In this document: positions 46,196 through 55,985 of the stretch, one piece after another
How positions within the stretch are numbered: position 1 is the first letter of the stretch
How the letters are laid out: every line of letters begins with the position of its first letter
NCBI RefSeq assembly: GCF_900115045.1
Contig: NZ_FOVC01000002.1
Span: 517,971-581,970 of the forward strand
Direction: 5' to 3'
DNA: 64,000 nt
Source: Izhakiella capsodis
GTDB lineage: Bacteria > Pseudomonadota > Gammaproteobacteria > Enterobacterales > Enterobacteriaceae
The notes under the pieces: generated by a model
Told to the model about the DNA's origin: nothing
Databases searched by the model: none
Seen by the model: only the letters and a program-made list of their open reading frames with translations
Program-made: the position numbers and the translations under genes

Positions 46196-47116
46196 ATGAA
46201 TTATACGCTTCGCCAGCTGAAGATATTTGTCGCTGTTGTGCACCACGGTAGTTTTAGTCAGGCTGGGCAAGCTATTGGTCTTAGCCAGTCAGCCGTGAGT
46301 CATAGTATCAAGGAGCTGGAGAATGAAACCGGCATTCGCTTGCTGGATCGCACCACGCGTGAAGTGTTGCTTACAGAAGCAGGCGAGCAGTTGGCACGCC
46401 ACCTGGAGAGGCTGCTTGAAGAGCTGAATACGGCCTTATTGGATGTTCGTCGTTACGGTCTGCAGCGCAGCGGTACGGTGCGTGTTGCCGCAAGTCAGAC
46501 TATCTCAGCGCAGCTGATGCCACAGTGCCTTGCAGCAAGCCAGTTACATTATCCTGAGATAAAAGTTGTGCTCAGGGACCATCCTCAGCACTGGGTATTA
46601 CAGAGTATTCGTAATGCCGAAGTGGATTTCGGTATCGTCATTGGCCCCCTACAAGGCGATGATTTTGAGTCAGAAGCTATTTTGCATGAACCATTTTTGC
46701 TTTTATGCCGAAAAGATGACGAGCTTGCCGATTTACCTGTAGTGCCGTGGTCTGCATTAAATCAGCGTTTGTTGGTATTACAGGATTATGCGTCAGGCAG
46801 CAGGATGCTGATAGATTGCGCGTTGCAGCAGCAGCAGGTTGAAACGGAAATTGTTCAGGAGATCGGCCACCCTGCCACGCTTTATCCTATGGTTGAGGCG
46901 GGTATTGGCATTTCAATATTACCGGCGCTGGCCTTACCATTACCGGAAGGTAAGCCCCTGTTGGTGCGGCGTCTGGTCCCGGAGATCAATCGCTCGCTGA
47001 TGCTGATTCGCCGCAAAAATCGCTCTCTTACGCCTGCGGCGGAGGCTATCTGGCAGGAGGCCCGCCGACAGGCTGGCTTACTCGCGCATCAGCGTCAGCT
47101 AGCGCCTTCATTTTGA
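46196..47116 (+). CDS. yfeR: YfeR, LysR-type transcriptional regulator
   Basis: 306 residues. N-terminal winged helix (LRQLKIFVAVVHHGSFSQAG, LSQSAVSHSIKELENETGIRLLDR), then the effector-binding domain (about 90-295) ending with GIGISILPALALPLP. It matches YfeR throughout. Divergent from yfeH, the likely target. Effector unknown here. Confidence 0.92.
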   Translation: MNYTLRQLKIFVAVVHHGSFSQAGQAIGLSQSAVSHSIKELENETGIRLLDRTTREVLLTEAGEQLARHLERLLEELNTALLDVRRYGLQRSGTVRVAASQTISAQLMPQCLAASQLHYPEIKVVLRDHPQHWVLQSIRNAEVDFGIVIGPLQGDDFESEAILHEPFLLLCRKDDELADLPVVPWSALNQRLLVLQDYASGSRMLIDCALQQQQVETEIVQEIGHPATLYPMVEAGIGISILPALALPLPEGKPLLVRRLVPEINRSLMLIRRKNRSLTPAAEAIWQEARRQAGLLAHQRQLAPSF

Positions 47117-47382
47117 CTGGATATGCACATTAACCTGTGGCTGTCATTTGAGTGACTAATGCCATCAGCTGTCGGCTTACTCACTCAAGCTGGTTGATTT
47201 TGCAGGCTTTCCGGTATTTTCTGGCCTGCGTTAGTAGCATGTGAATTTAGGCTGATTTGTCAATTTTGATCGTTCACGGCTTCTCTGTTTTCGCCAGATA
47301 TAAGTGAATCTGCCGTTCAGACCTGTATACGAACAGGTTATTCGATAAAAATGAAGTAAAGAAATGATTGAACTTATGAAAG

Positions 47383-47405
47383 CGAAAAGGCGCCTTTAGG
47401 GCGCC
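47383..47405 (-). terminator. Terminator of the tRNA-Val/tRNA-Lys transcript
   Basis: On the minus strand GGCGCC-CTAAA-GGCGCC followed by TTTTCGCTTT, ten bases after the tRNA-Lys CCA. The 47117-47382 stretch beyond shows no gene. Confidence 0.75.
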
Positions 47406-47414
47406 TTTCTACAA

Positions 47415-47490
47415 TGGTGGGTCGTGCAGGATTCGAACCTGCGACCAATTGATTAAAAGTCAACTGCTCTACCGACTGAGCTAACGACCC
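47415..47490 (-). tRNA. lysV: tRNA-Lys (anticodon TTT)
   Basis: 76 nt with full cloverleaf: acceptor GGGTCGT/ACGACCC, anticodon loop CTTTTAA, T-loop GTTCGAATC, encoded CCA. It shares a transcript with tRNA-Val, four bases upstream. E. coli has three valine tRNAs before this lysine tRNA; only one is present here. Confidence 0.97.
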
Positions 47491-47494
47491 TAAG

Positions 47495-47570
47495 TGGTGG
47501 GTGATGACGGGATCGAACCGCCGACCCCCTCCTTGTAAGGGAGGTGCTCTCCCAGCTGAGCTAATCACCC
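47495..47570 (-). tRNA. tRNA-Val (anticodon TAC)
   Basis: 76 nt, acceptor GGGTGAT/ATCACCC, anticodon loop CTTACAA, encoded CCA; identical by eye to E. coli tRNA-Val(UAC). First gene of a two-tRNA transcript divergent from gltX. The 281 bp up to gltX hold both promoters and no other gene. Confidence 0.97.
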
Positions 47571-47851
47571 CCGCTGTGTGGAGTGGCATTATAGGGATAG
47601 TTGCATATGAGTCAACGCTTTTTAAAATGAAAATGTTTGTTCGTCTTAAAATTAAGCAAGAGGCTTGCTTTTAGGCGCTGATAGGGCAAACGAATCAACC
47701 GTTGCTGGTTTATAAAGTGAAAACAGACGGTGCAGCCTGGCTTAGCGTTGAGGAATCACCGTCAGATGATAGAATGCTGTCCATCTTTTATTTATTCCCT
47801 CATCAGAAATAATAGCCGCGTGACGGCTTTTGCGTAATAAGGCAGCAGTAA

Positions 47852-49264
47852 ATGAAAATCAAAACCCGTTTCGCCCCCAGCCCGACAGGCTATCTGCACG
47901 TCGGTGGCGCGCGCACTGCGCTTTACTCCTGGTTGTTCGCCCGTAACCACGGCGGGGAGTTTGTGCTGCGTATTGAAGATACCGATCTGGAGCGTTCGAC
48001 TCAGCAGGCAATCGACGCCATCATGGATGGGATGAATTGGCTAAGTCTCGATTGGGATGAAGGCCCTTATTATCAGACAAGGCGTTTTGATCGCTATAAT
48101 GCGGTTATTGATGAGATGTTACAGGCTGGCACAGCCTATAAATGCTATTGCTCCAGGGAGCGCCTGGAACAGTTACGCGAAAGTCAGATGGCGAACGGGG
48201 AGAAGCCTCGCTATGACGGCCACTGCCGTGACGGGCACCAGCATCATGACGCCAGTGAGCCATGTGTTGTTCGGTTCAGCAATCCGCAGGAGGGTTCTGT
48301 TGTGTTTGATGATCAGATCCGCGGACCGATTGAGTTCAGCAATCAGGAGCTGGATGATCTGATTATTCGACGTACTGACGGCTCGCCAACCTACAACTTC
48401 TGCGTTGTGATCGATGATTGGGACATGCAGATCACGCATGTTATCCGTGGTGAAGACCATATTAATAATACGCCAAGACAGATTAATATTCTGAAAGCGA
48501 TTGGTGCGCAAGTCCCTGTATATGCCCATGTTTCGATGATCCTGGGAGATGATGGCAAGAAATTGTCTAAACGTCACGGCGCCGTAGGCGTAAAGCAGTA
48601 TCGTGATGACGGCTATTTGCCGGAGGCGCTGCTAAATTATCTGGTGCGTCTTGGCTGGTCACATGGCGATCAGGAAATTTTCAGCATTGATGAGATGAAA
48701 CACTGGTTTAGCCTGGATGCGGTGAGCAAGTCCGCCAGCGCCTTTAATACTGAAAAGTTACTGTGGCTTAATCATCATTATATCAATGCGTTGCCTGCTG
48801 AATATGTTGCCACCCAATTGCAATGGCATATTGACCAGGAAAACATTGATACTCGTAACGGCCCGGAGCTGGCAGCGCTGGTGAAATTACTTGGTGAGCG
48901 TTGTAAGACTCTGAAAGAGATGGCCGCTTCATGCCGCTATTTTTATGAGGACTTTACTGAATTTGATGCTGATGCCGCGAAAAAACATCTGCGTCCGGTT
49001 GCTCGCCAGCCGTTGGAAGTCGTACGTGACAAGCTGGTGGCGATCGGTAGCTGGACGCCGGAAAATGTTCATCATGCTATTCAGTCTACGGCTGATGAGT
49101 TGGGCGTAGGTATGGGGAAGGTTGGCATGCCGCTACGTGTCGCTGTCACCGGCGCCGGCCAGTCACCTGGCCTTGATGTGACTGTCCACGCTATCGGCCA
49201 GACGCGCTCAGTTGAGCGAATCAACAAGGCTCTGGATTGGATTTCGGCTCGGGAGCAGCAGTAG
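47852..49264 (+). CDS. gltX: GltX, glutamyl-tRNA synthetase
   Basis: 470 residues, class I synthetase. HIGH-type motif in PSPTGYLHVGGARTALYSW (about 9-27), KMSKS-type motif GKKLSKRHGA near 237, and the zinc-binding insertion CYCSRERLEQL with nearby C and H residues. It charges tRNA-Glu. Divergent from the tRNA pair; followed by a terminator. Confidence 0.97.
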   Translation: MKIKTRFAPSPTGYLHVGGARTALYSWLFARNHGGEFVLRIEDTDLERSTQQAIDAIMDGMNWLSLDWDEGPYYQTRRFDRYNAVIDEMLQAGTAYKCYCSRERLEQLRESQMANGEKPRYDGHCRDGHQHHDASEPCVVRFSNPQEGSVVFDDQIRGPIEFSNQELDDLIIRRTDGSPTYNFCVVIDDWDMQITHVIRGEDHINNTPRQINILKAIGAQVPVYAHVSMILGDDGKKLSKRHGAVGVKQYRDDGYLPEALLNYLVRLGWSHGDQEIFSIDEMKHWFSLDAVSKSASAFNTEKLLWLNHHYINALPAEYVATQLQWHIDQENIDTRNGPELAALVKLLGERCKTLKEMAASCRYFYEDFTEFDADAAKKHLRPVARQPLEVVRDKLVAIGSWTPENVHHAIQSTADELGVGMGKVGMPLRVAVTGAGQSPGLDVTVHAIGQTRSVERINKALDWISAREQQ

Positions 49265-49271
49265 CATTCTT

Positions 49272-49302
49272 CTCAGGCCCTCAGTACAGGGCCTGAGATT
49301 TT
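49272..49302 (+). terminator. Terminator of gltX
   Basis: Stem CTCAGGCCCT/AGGGCCTGAG (49272-49281 with 49288-49297), six-base loop, then ATTTT. It lies between the convergent genes gltX and yfeC. Confidence 0.75.
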
Positions 49303-49314
49303 ACCTGTAGATTC

Positions 49315-49671
49315 TTAGTCAATTCCCAGACGATTTAACATCCCGAGAATTCCTTCGCGTAACAGCAGTGCGGTTAGCTTTTCGCGCTCCTCATTAGTCA
49401 TCTGCTGAACCGATGTAACCAACAGGTTTGTCAATGGGTCTTTGCGTGTGGATGGACGATAGTGACTACCGTCTTCCGCCACCTGACGGGTTGAGGTTTT
49501 CAGAAACTGACGTACACGATCGTCAATTAACACCTTGCGGCCCCGACCGCCCTGGATGCCTTTGCGCGGTGCGGTAGTCCATTGTTCCCGATTGATCCAC
49601 TTATTAATAGTTTGTCGGGTATAGCCGGTTTGCTGGGCAATTTCCTGCGGAGTTAACCATTCCTTTTTCAC
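49315..49671 (-). CDS. yfeC: YfeC/YfeD-type DUF1323 helix-turn-helix protein
   Basis: 118 residues. The N-terminal helix-turn-helix LTPQEIAQQTGYTRQTINKW (residues 6-25) and the C-terminal LTALLLREGILGMLNRLGI are typical of the DUF1323 proteins YfeC and YfeD. E. coli has two tandem copies next to gltX; here there is one, and sequence alone does not decide which, so the symbol is provisional. The GTG at 49671 has AAGGA eight bases upstream. Probable DNA-binding regulator, targets unknown. Confidence 0.8.
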   Translation of the reverse strand: MKKEWLTPQEIAQQTGYTRQTINKWINREQWTTAPRKGIQGGRGRKVLIDDRVRQFLKTSTRQVAEDGSHYRPSTRKDPLTNLLVTSVQQMTNEEREKLTALLLREGILGMLNRLGID

Positions 49672-50844
49672 AATCTAATCCTTTATGCTGCTGATTGTTC
49701 ACGCTGGTTAATATTACAGTAAAGCGTTAAATGAACAACTAATGAGTAAATTGAGTTGAATAAAGAGTTATAAAACGGGGGAGAGATCGAAAAACTTTAT
49801 CGACTGACAGGGGAATAAGTATTAACGATTGCCTGCAGATGGTAGGTGTTGCAGTCCAGGGGCGTTACCAGAAAATACTGCAAGAAAATTTCTCAGAAAG
49901 TCACCCTGGTCAAGGACTGTGGTAAAAATTGCAGTCACGGTGATAAACATAATTGGCAACAGCGTACTGAGTTGGCAGGCAGACCAATCAGTAACTGCCA
50001 ATGGCGGAAATAAAAGTATTCAGGAAGCCAGCGTTAACGTTGTCGTTGGTGCTGGCTAACGTTTTTTTCAAATAATCACCCTCTGCCGTCATGCCTCATA
50101 CATGAGTAAAAATTATGCGGCGGCAGCACTGCTGAAAATGTTGGCTATCGTCAGCCAGAATCTGCGGTGTAATACATTAAAAACGCTAATTTTACGGGCG
50201 AGTCAGGCGACAGCCAGGAGTAGCATATTACCAGTTAGTCGATCGACGCCTGCCAGTCCTGTTTTGATGATACCTGGCGGAAAGACAGATACCTCAGGTC
50301 ACCCTGTAAGAGCACCCATTATCCGGGAAACGGGTTAACCACATGTGGATCCAGTAAAAAACCGGTGGCGATAATTACATCAGCCATAAACCAGGGATTA
50401 ACGGGTATAAGACAGACACATTGTGTTTCGCTATACCAGTCTGATAGCAACAAGGGGCAGTTTCTTTAGACGCATGCAAGGCATACTTTCCGGATTTAGC
50501 ATAAATCGTCATGGAAAGCACAGTGCCGGAAACATCCAGTAAACGCGGTGTAGCCCGCAAAGCGACCACTCTGTCAGTAAAAAACTGAGCAGTTTGCATG
50601 TGGATCTAACACGCACAAGCAAGCACTTATCTGCTTATTTATAAGCTATTAACTCAGTATTCTGGAAGGTTACTTCTCTATGGCAATAAATATTTTCAGC
50701 GTGAAAAAGGGCACACATAAATCACCTACTCCGCTGGTTGCCCGCTTTTTCAGCGATTGACCTCAGATTCACATTTTGCCGTTGACACCACTAGCTGTGT
50801 TTCATATTATCCCCGCCGTCAACACGACAAGGTTTTTCGGTTAT
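49672..50844. other. 1.17-kb nearly gene-free gap in the pdeA position
   Basis: In E. coli pdeA (yfeA) occupies this interval; no trace of an EAL domain is visible here. Open frames around 49829-50059 and 50102-50338 have no ribosome-binding site or family resemblance. One terminator-like element, AGCCAGC (50026-50032) pairing with GCTGGCT (50051-50057) followed by seven T residues at 50062-50068, suggests some plus-strand transcript. A 26-codon frame with a ribosome-binding site is listed separately. Confidence 0.45.
50680..50760 (+). CDS. Possible 26-residue small protein
   Basis: ATG to TGA encoding a basic peptide starting MAINIFSVKKGTHKSP and ending ARFFSD, with GGAAGG ten bases upstream. 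It lies before the tRNA-Ala genes. No known small protein recognised; it could be chance. Confidence 0.25.
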   Translation: MAINIFSVKKGTHKSPTPLVARFFSD

Positions 50845-50920
<76 letters not shown>

Positions 50921-50962
50921 AATTTACTCCAGAAAATTTGGCACCGAATAACGCATCAGAGT

Positions 50963-51038
<76 letters not shown>

Positions 51039-51244
51039 AATTTTTCAATTCAATCGCTGTCCTTCTGGCAACTTCACTATCAAAACCTTCAGCAACATCT
51101 GATTTTATTTTCCTTTCAATTCATCCAGTCTGGAGGCATGCCTTATGCAGGTTCCGACATGGAGTGTAATAGTACCAGTTACGTGGCTGAGCGCTGTTTA
51201 GATTATTTGATGCTGGCGAGAAAAAAGCCTGTGATAGAACTATC

Positions 51245-51275
51245 ATTCAGGGCCGGAAATTTTCCGGCCCTGAAT
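51245..51275. terminator. Long perfect hairpin downstream of nupC
   Basis: 15-bp inverted repeat ATTCAGGGCCGGAAA/TTTCCGGCCCTGAAT with a one-base centre. It begins five bases after the nupC stop on the minus strand. There is no T run, so termination would rely on the stem; it may also protect the 3' end. Confidence 0.6.
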
Positions 51276-51280
51276 GGTGT

Positions 51281-52468
51281 TTACAACACCAGTGCGGCGA
51301 TTGAAGCAGAGAGAATGCTTACCAGTGTGGAGCCGTACAGGAGTTTCAGGCCAAAGCGTGACACGACGTTACCTTGTCCTTCGTTCAGGCCCTTGATAGC
51401 GCCGGCAACGATGCCGATAGAGGAGAAGTTAGCAAAGGAAACCAGAAATACCGACAGGATCCCCTCCGCCTGTACAGAAAAATGCCCGGTCAGTTTTTGC
51501 AGGTCTACCATGGCGACGAACTCGTTTGAGACCATTTTTGTCGCCATGATGCTGCCTGCTTGTAGCGCCTCATGGGCAGGAACACCCATCACCCATGCAA
51601 ACGGGAAGAAGATATAGCCAAGGATACCCTGGAAACTGATGCCGAAAAGCGCATCGAATAGCGCATTAATACCCGAAATCAGCGCGATAAAGCCGATCAA
51701 CATCGCAGCCACGATAACAGCGACTTTAAAGCCCGCAAGAATATATTCCCCCAGCATTTCGAAGAAGCTCTGGCCTTTATGCAGATTATTTAACTTAAGC
51801 TCTTCTTCGTTTTCGACGGTGTAGGGGTTAATTAAAGACAAAACGATGAAGGTACTGAACATATTAAGTACCAGCGCTGCGACTACATACTTCGGTTGCA
51901 GCATTGTCATGTATGCGCCAACGATTGACATCGACACGGTGGACATAGCGGTCGCCGCCATGGTGTACATGCGGCGCTCTGACATTTTCCCTAAGATGTC
52001 TTTATAAGCGATGAAGTTTTCTGACTGTCCCAGGATCAGCGAACTTACTGCGTTAAAGGACTCCAGTTTACCCATACCGTTTATTTTGGACAGCAGGGTG
52101 CCGATAGTGCGAATGACGATGGGTAAAATGCGGAAATGCTGAAGTATACCGATTAGCGCGGAGATAAAGACAATCGGGCACAGGACGTTCAGCCAGAAAA
52201 ACGCCAGTCCCTTTTCGTTCATATTGCCAAAGACAAAATTGGTACCCTTAGCGGCGTATTTTAACAGCTTATCGAACAGCCCGGCAAAGTCCTGAACAAA
52301 CCCCAGGCCAATCTGAGAGTTAAGGAGGAACCAAGCCAGCACGATTTCGATAACCAACAGTTGAACGACAAAGCGTATGCGAATTTTTTTACGATCGCGA
52401 CTGACTAAAAGTGCCAGTGCGCCAACTACCGCTAGCGCTAACACAAAGTGAAGAATGCGGAACATCAT
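51281..52468 (-). CDS. nupC: NupC, concentrative nucleoside transporter
   Basis: 395 residues (E. coli 400) of the CNT family: proton-coupled uptake of pyrimidine nucleosides and adenosine. Conserved core: NGMGKLESFNAVSSLILGQS, YTMAATAMSTVSMSIVGAYM, and the C-terminal SIMATKMVSNEFVAM and FSSIGIVAGAIKGLN. Divergent from mntH; the shared upstream region shows no clear symmetric CRP site. Confidence 0.95.
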   Translation of the reverse strand: MMFRILHFVLALAVVGALALLVSRDRKKIRIRFVVQLLVIEIVLAWFLLNSQIGLGFVQDFAGLFDKLLKYAAKGTNFVFGNMNEKGLAFFWLNVLCPIVFISALIGILQHFRILPIVIRTIGTLLSKINGMGKLESFNAVSSLILGQSENFIAYKDILGKMSERRMYTMAATAMSTVSMSIVGAYMTMLQPKYVVAALVLNMFSTFIVLSLINPYTVENEEELKLNNLHKGQSFFEMLGEYILAGFKVAVIVAAMLIGFIALISGINALFDALFGISFQGILGYIFFPFAWVMGVPAHEALQAGSIMATKMVSNEFVAMVDLQKLTGHFSVQAEGILSVFLVSFANFSSIGIVAGAIKGLNEGQGNVVSRFGLKLLYGSTLVSILSASIAALVL

Positions 52469-52716
52469 TATGGGGCTCCAAACTTAAACTTGAGGCAGGT
52501 TATATTTCGCTGCACATTCTATGTAACGCAGGCGCCAAAAACGAGATCAATTCCACAATATAATAATTCCCGATGGGTTTGCTTTTCTGAAAACGCTTTC
52601 TGATCACATCCCATCAAGTCCTCTTAAAAAGGAGCTAACAGGTTGTTAATAAAATTAACCTAAACTACGATGATAGCGCCATTATGCGTTTTATATAGGG
52701 GTAGATAGCCACTAAG

Positions 52717-52736
52717 AATATAGCAATGGCTATATT
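52717..52736. promoter_or_regulatory. MntR operator upstream of mntH
   Basis: Palindrome AATATAGCAATGGCTATATT, very close to the E. coli mntH MntR box AAACATAGCAAAGGCTATGTTT. It lies about 90 bp upstream of the mntH start. MntR with Mn(II) would repress here. The rest of 52469-52823 holds the divergent promoters only. Confidence 0.75.
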
Positions 52737-52823
52737 GTTTAGCGTTGGCTATGATGGCAGCGGCTGGCTCACCGCATGAGCATGGCGATAGCTTACGGCG
52801 TCGTTTTAAGGGGACGGTTGATT

Positions 52824-54065
52824 ATGTTGGAGAGTCGCACGACGAACGTCAATGTTCGTGGAAACCGAAAAGTGAAACTGGCCCTGATGGGGCCAGCGTT
52901 TATTGCCGCGATCGCCTATATCGACCCCGGAAATTTTGCTACCAATATTCAGGCCGGAGCCAGTTACGGTTACACGCTCCTGTGGGTGGTCGTATGGGCT
53001 AACGTCATGGCGATGGTGATCCAGTTGATGTCGGCCAAACTGGGCATAGCGACCGGCAGGAATCTCGCCGAGCTTATTCGCGATCGCTACCCGCGTCCGC
53101 TGGTATGGTTTTATTGGGTTCAGGCTGAAATTATTGCCATGGCGACCGATTTGGCTGAGTTCATTGGTGCGGCCATCGGCTTTAAACTTATTTTCGGCGT
53201 CTCGCTGTTGCAAGGCGCCATTCTGACCGGCGTGGCGACCGTGTTGATTCTGATGTTGCAGCGCCGTGGTCAAAAGCCACTGGAGATTGTTATAGGCGGC
53301 ATGCTGCTTTTTGTTGCCGCCGCATATATCATCGAACTGTTTTTTTCTCAGCCTCATGTGGCCACATTGGTTAAAGGCATGGTGATCCCATCGATGCCAA
53401 CTGCAGATGCAGTATATCTTGCTGCCGGAGTGCTTGGTGCAACCATCATGCCGCACGTTATCTATTTGCACTCATCCCTGACGCAGCATGGCGACGCGAA
53501 AACGCGTGATGTGCGCTATTCGTCAACCAAGCTGGATGTGGCGATTGCGATGACCATTGCCGGATTTGTTAACCTGGCAATGATGGCCACTGCTGCAGCG
53601 GCCTTCCACTTTAGCGGCCATGCGGGGATTTCAGAACTGGGTCAGGCTTATCTGACATTAGATCCGCTTCTGGGACGCGCGGCGGCGCTGGTATTTGGTC
53701 TTAGCCTGGTCGCGGCGGGTCTCTCTTCAACCGTGGTTGGCACGCTTGCCGGCCAGGTTGTAATGCAAGGCTTTGTCCACTTCTCTATTTCGCTGTGGCT
53801 GCGCAGAGTGATAACGATGCTTCCTTCTTTTATCGTTATTCTGGCTGGCTGGGATCCCACAAGAATTTTGGTGATGAGCCAGGTGGTTCTGAGCTTTGGC
53901 ATCGCGTTAGCGCTCATACCGCTACTTAGTTTTACCGGCGATAGAGCGCTGATGGGGCGCCTGGTGAATTCTACGCTGACTCAAAATGCAGGCCGGGTTA
54001 TCGTGGTGCTTGTGGTCGCGCTTAATATCTGGTTAATGTACGGTCTGGCAACCGGGAAGGGTTAA
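52824..54065 (+). CDS. mntH: MntH, Nramp-type Mn(II)/Fe(II) transporter
   Basis: 413 residues (E. coli 412), eleven membrane segments. Metal-binding DPGN in IAAIAYIDPGNFATNIQAG and MPH in GATIMPHVIYLHSS are both intact. Proton-coupled manganese import, important under oxidative stress. The ATG at 52824 has AAGGGGAC upstream; the frame is open to 52776 without support. Monocistronic, behind a MntR box. Confidence 0.96.
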   Translation: MLESRTTNVNVRGNRKVKLALMGPAFIAAIAYIDPGNFATNIQAGASYGYTLLWVVVWANVMAMVIQLMSAKLGIATGRNLAELIRDRYPRPLVWFYWVQAEIIAMATDLAEFIGAAIGFKLIFGVSLLQGAILTGVATVLILMLQRRGQKPLEIVIGGMLLFVAAAYIIELFFSQPHVATLVKGMVIPSMPTADAVYLAAGVLGATIMPHVIYLHSSLTQHGDAKTRDVRYSSTKLDVAIAMTIAGFVNLAMMATAAAAFHFSGHAGISELGQAYLTLDPLLGRAAALVFGLSLVAAGLSSTVVGTLAGQVVMQGFVHFSISLWLRRVITMLPSFIVILAGWDPTRILVMSQVVLSFGIALALIPLLSFTGDRALMGRLVNSTLTQNAGRVIVVLVVALNIWLMYGLATGKG

Positions 54066-54408
54066 TGTTGAGACGGGGTTACAAAGGTTGTTCAGGCACG
54101 CTTGTTTCTCCGGACCAAATTATCAATGAATCAGGGGTATTCAGCCTCTTCATTTATTTTTTCACCAGCGATGTCTGATATGTCCGGATCACTATCAGTG
54201 TTATAACTGTAATGAATGCATTGTCGTAAGCACTAGATTTGCCAGCAGTGAGGCAACAGATGCTGCCTCACGATCATCCGCCGATGTCATTATTGCTTGT
54301 TGTTTGCAAAGTCAATTCTTCGATGTACTCCTGATGATCGTTAAACTCCCCTCTTCGAGTAAATTCCGTCGCATAGCAGGTCAGTATGATCGGGTTTTTG
54401 ACGGGAAA
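54066..54408. other. Gap between mntH and the aldo-keto reductase gene
   Basis: 343 bp between convergent genes. Nothing coding seen on either strand and no classic terminator with a T run. Confidence 0.45.
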
Positions 54409-55398
54409 TCAGGTTGTTATTTCGTCAATTAAAGCCAGTTCATCATGGGTAAAGTCGCGATTAGTGAGCATAGATACTGCATCATCAATTTGCGCAGTTT
54501 TGCTGGCGCCAATCAGAACCGAGGTGATCTGTGCATGATTGAGTACCCAGGCCAGCGCCATTTGCGACAGTTTTTGTTTGCGCTTCTCTGCCAATGCATT
54601 CAAACGTCGTACTTTAGTCATTTTATCCTGAGTTAATGCTTCCTGGCTCAGAAAGCGGCTGCCGCTGGCCGCGCGTGAATCGTGTGGAATACCGTTCAGA
54701 TAGCGGTCAGTGAGTATGCCGCCAGCCAGTGGTGAAAAAGCGATGCAGCCAACGCCTTCCTGTTGCAGGACCTGTAGCAGCCCTTGTTCAGGAGTACGTT
54801 CCAGCATAGAGAATTTAGGCTGGTGAATAAGGCAGGGCGTGCCCATTTCACGCAGAAGAGCAAAGGCTTCTGCCGCGCGCTCTGGCCGATAGTTAGATAG
54901 TCCGATATACAAGGCTTTACCCTGTCTGACGAGCTGATTAAGCGCGCCCATTGTCTCTTCCAATGGCGTTTCCGGATCAGGGCGGTGATGATAAAAAATA
55001 TCTACATAGTCCAGTCCCATGCGATGCAGGCTTTGATCTAGGCTGGCTATCAGGTATTTACGCGATCCCCAGTCACCATAAGGCCCCTCCCACATGGTAT
55101 AGCCCGCTTTAGTGGAAATAATTAGCTCATCGCGATAAGGACGAAAATCCTCGCGCAGAATGCGGCCGAAATTTTCTTCAGCTGACCCCGGGGGCGGACC
55201 GTAATTATTGGCAAGATCGAAATGGGTGATCCCCCGATCGAAAGCGTGTCGTAGCAAGGTGCGGCTATTGTCGATCAGGGTTGTATCACCAAAATTGTGC
55301 CATAAACCCAGCGAAATTGTCGGCAGCTTCAGACCACTTCGGCCAGTGCGCTGATATTGCATTGTTTGATAACGTTCGTGGCGTGCAAGATAAGACAT
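54409..55398 (-). CDS. YghZ/GpmR-type aldo-keto reductase (L-glyceraldehyde 3-phosphate reductase family)
   Basis: 329 residues, resembling E. coli YghZ (346) with a shorter C-terminus. Aldo-keto reductase fold with FDLANNYGPPPGSAEENFG (catalytic D and Y), IISTKAGY (catalytic K), IFYHHRPD (catalytic H) and the NADPH-binding SVLIGASKTAQIDD. YghZ detoxifies L-glyceraldehyde 3-phosphate and methylglyoxal. AAGGA precedes the ATG. Not at this place in E. coli; a stand-alone accessory gene. Confidence 0.85.
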   Translation of the reverse strand: MSYLARHERYQTMQYQRTGRSGLKLPTISLGLWHNFGDTTLIDNSRTLLRHAFDRGITHFDLANNYGPPPGSAEENFGRILREDFRPYRDELIISTKAGYTMWEGPYGDWGSRKYLIASLDQSLHRMGLDYVDIFYHHRPDPETPLEETMGALNQLVRQGKALYIGLSNYRPERAAEAFALLREMGTPCLIHQPKFSMLERTPEQGLLQVLQQEGVGCIAFSPLAGGILTDRYLNGIPHDSRAASGSRFLSQEALTQDKMTKVRRLNALAEKRKQKLSQMALAWVLNHAQITSVLIGASKTAQIDDAVSMLTNRDFTHDELALIDEITT

Positions 55399-55985
55399 TT
55401 CTCTTTCCTTTGAACAGACAGGCAGCTTACGGACGTTAGTGTATGCGTTTACATTATGCTAAAGCGAGGGTTGAATCCCCCTTGAGGACTAATGTGAGGC
55501 GTGGCCATCCAGTGGCCGACAATCCCTTCTGATGATGAGGGTTTACCAACTCAGATAACACTCGTTTGGCAGCGGGTGCGAATAAATACCACAGTTAGCG
55601 ATTGTTTGCTGGCCTGACTGTTTGAGGGGGGAGCAATCAGCTGTTTAGTGTTTTCGGTAAGTATAACCTACAGTTTCTTGACGGTATGCTGGCGTTTATA
55701 GCGTTCGCCGGGGGGAGGTCAACGAACTTAATACCGCCAGGATTGCCCAGATTTTCCGCCGTAGTTGGACTGATTTTGGCGATCGGGAGGGGGGTAACAC
55801 GGCATGAGATCGCAAAACGGCTTTTTAACTATTTGAGGCAAGCGGACTGTCATCTCAGCATCCTTGCAGGTAAGGTAAGCCACTGGAACGGCGCAAAGGC
55901 TCACCCTTAGTCGTTGGTGAGTATTGTTGTTTTCCCGGCAGGATTTTATAGTATTTCTAATTGACGTATGCGGAGCAAAACATTA
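55399..55985. other. Gap between the aldo-keto reductase gene and glk
   Basis: 587 bp. One 74-codon frame at 55686-55910 has no ribosome-binding site or recognisable family and is not called. The segment contains the glk promoter close to its end. Confidence 0.45.

Noticed and set aside
47374..47589. 71-residue frame across the tRNA-Lys/tRNA-Val genes
   Set aside because: Lies entirely over two tRNAs and their terminator.
49829..50338. Two frames in the yfeC to tRNA-Ala gap
   Set aside because: No ribosome-binding site or recognisable domain, and irregular composition.
52469..52716. CRP site upstream of nupC
   Set aside because: Only half-sites (TGTGG, TCACA-like) were found, without correct spacing and symmetry.
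55686..55910. 74-residue frame upstream of glk
   Set aside because: No ribosome-binding site; a faint HTH-like stretch was not convincing.
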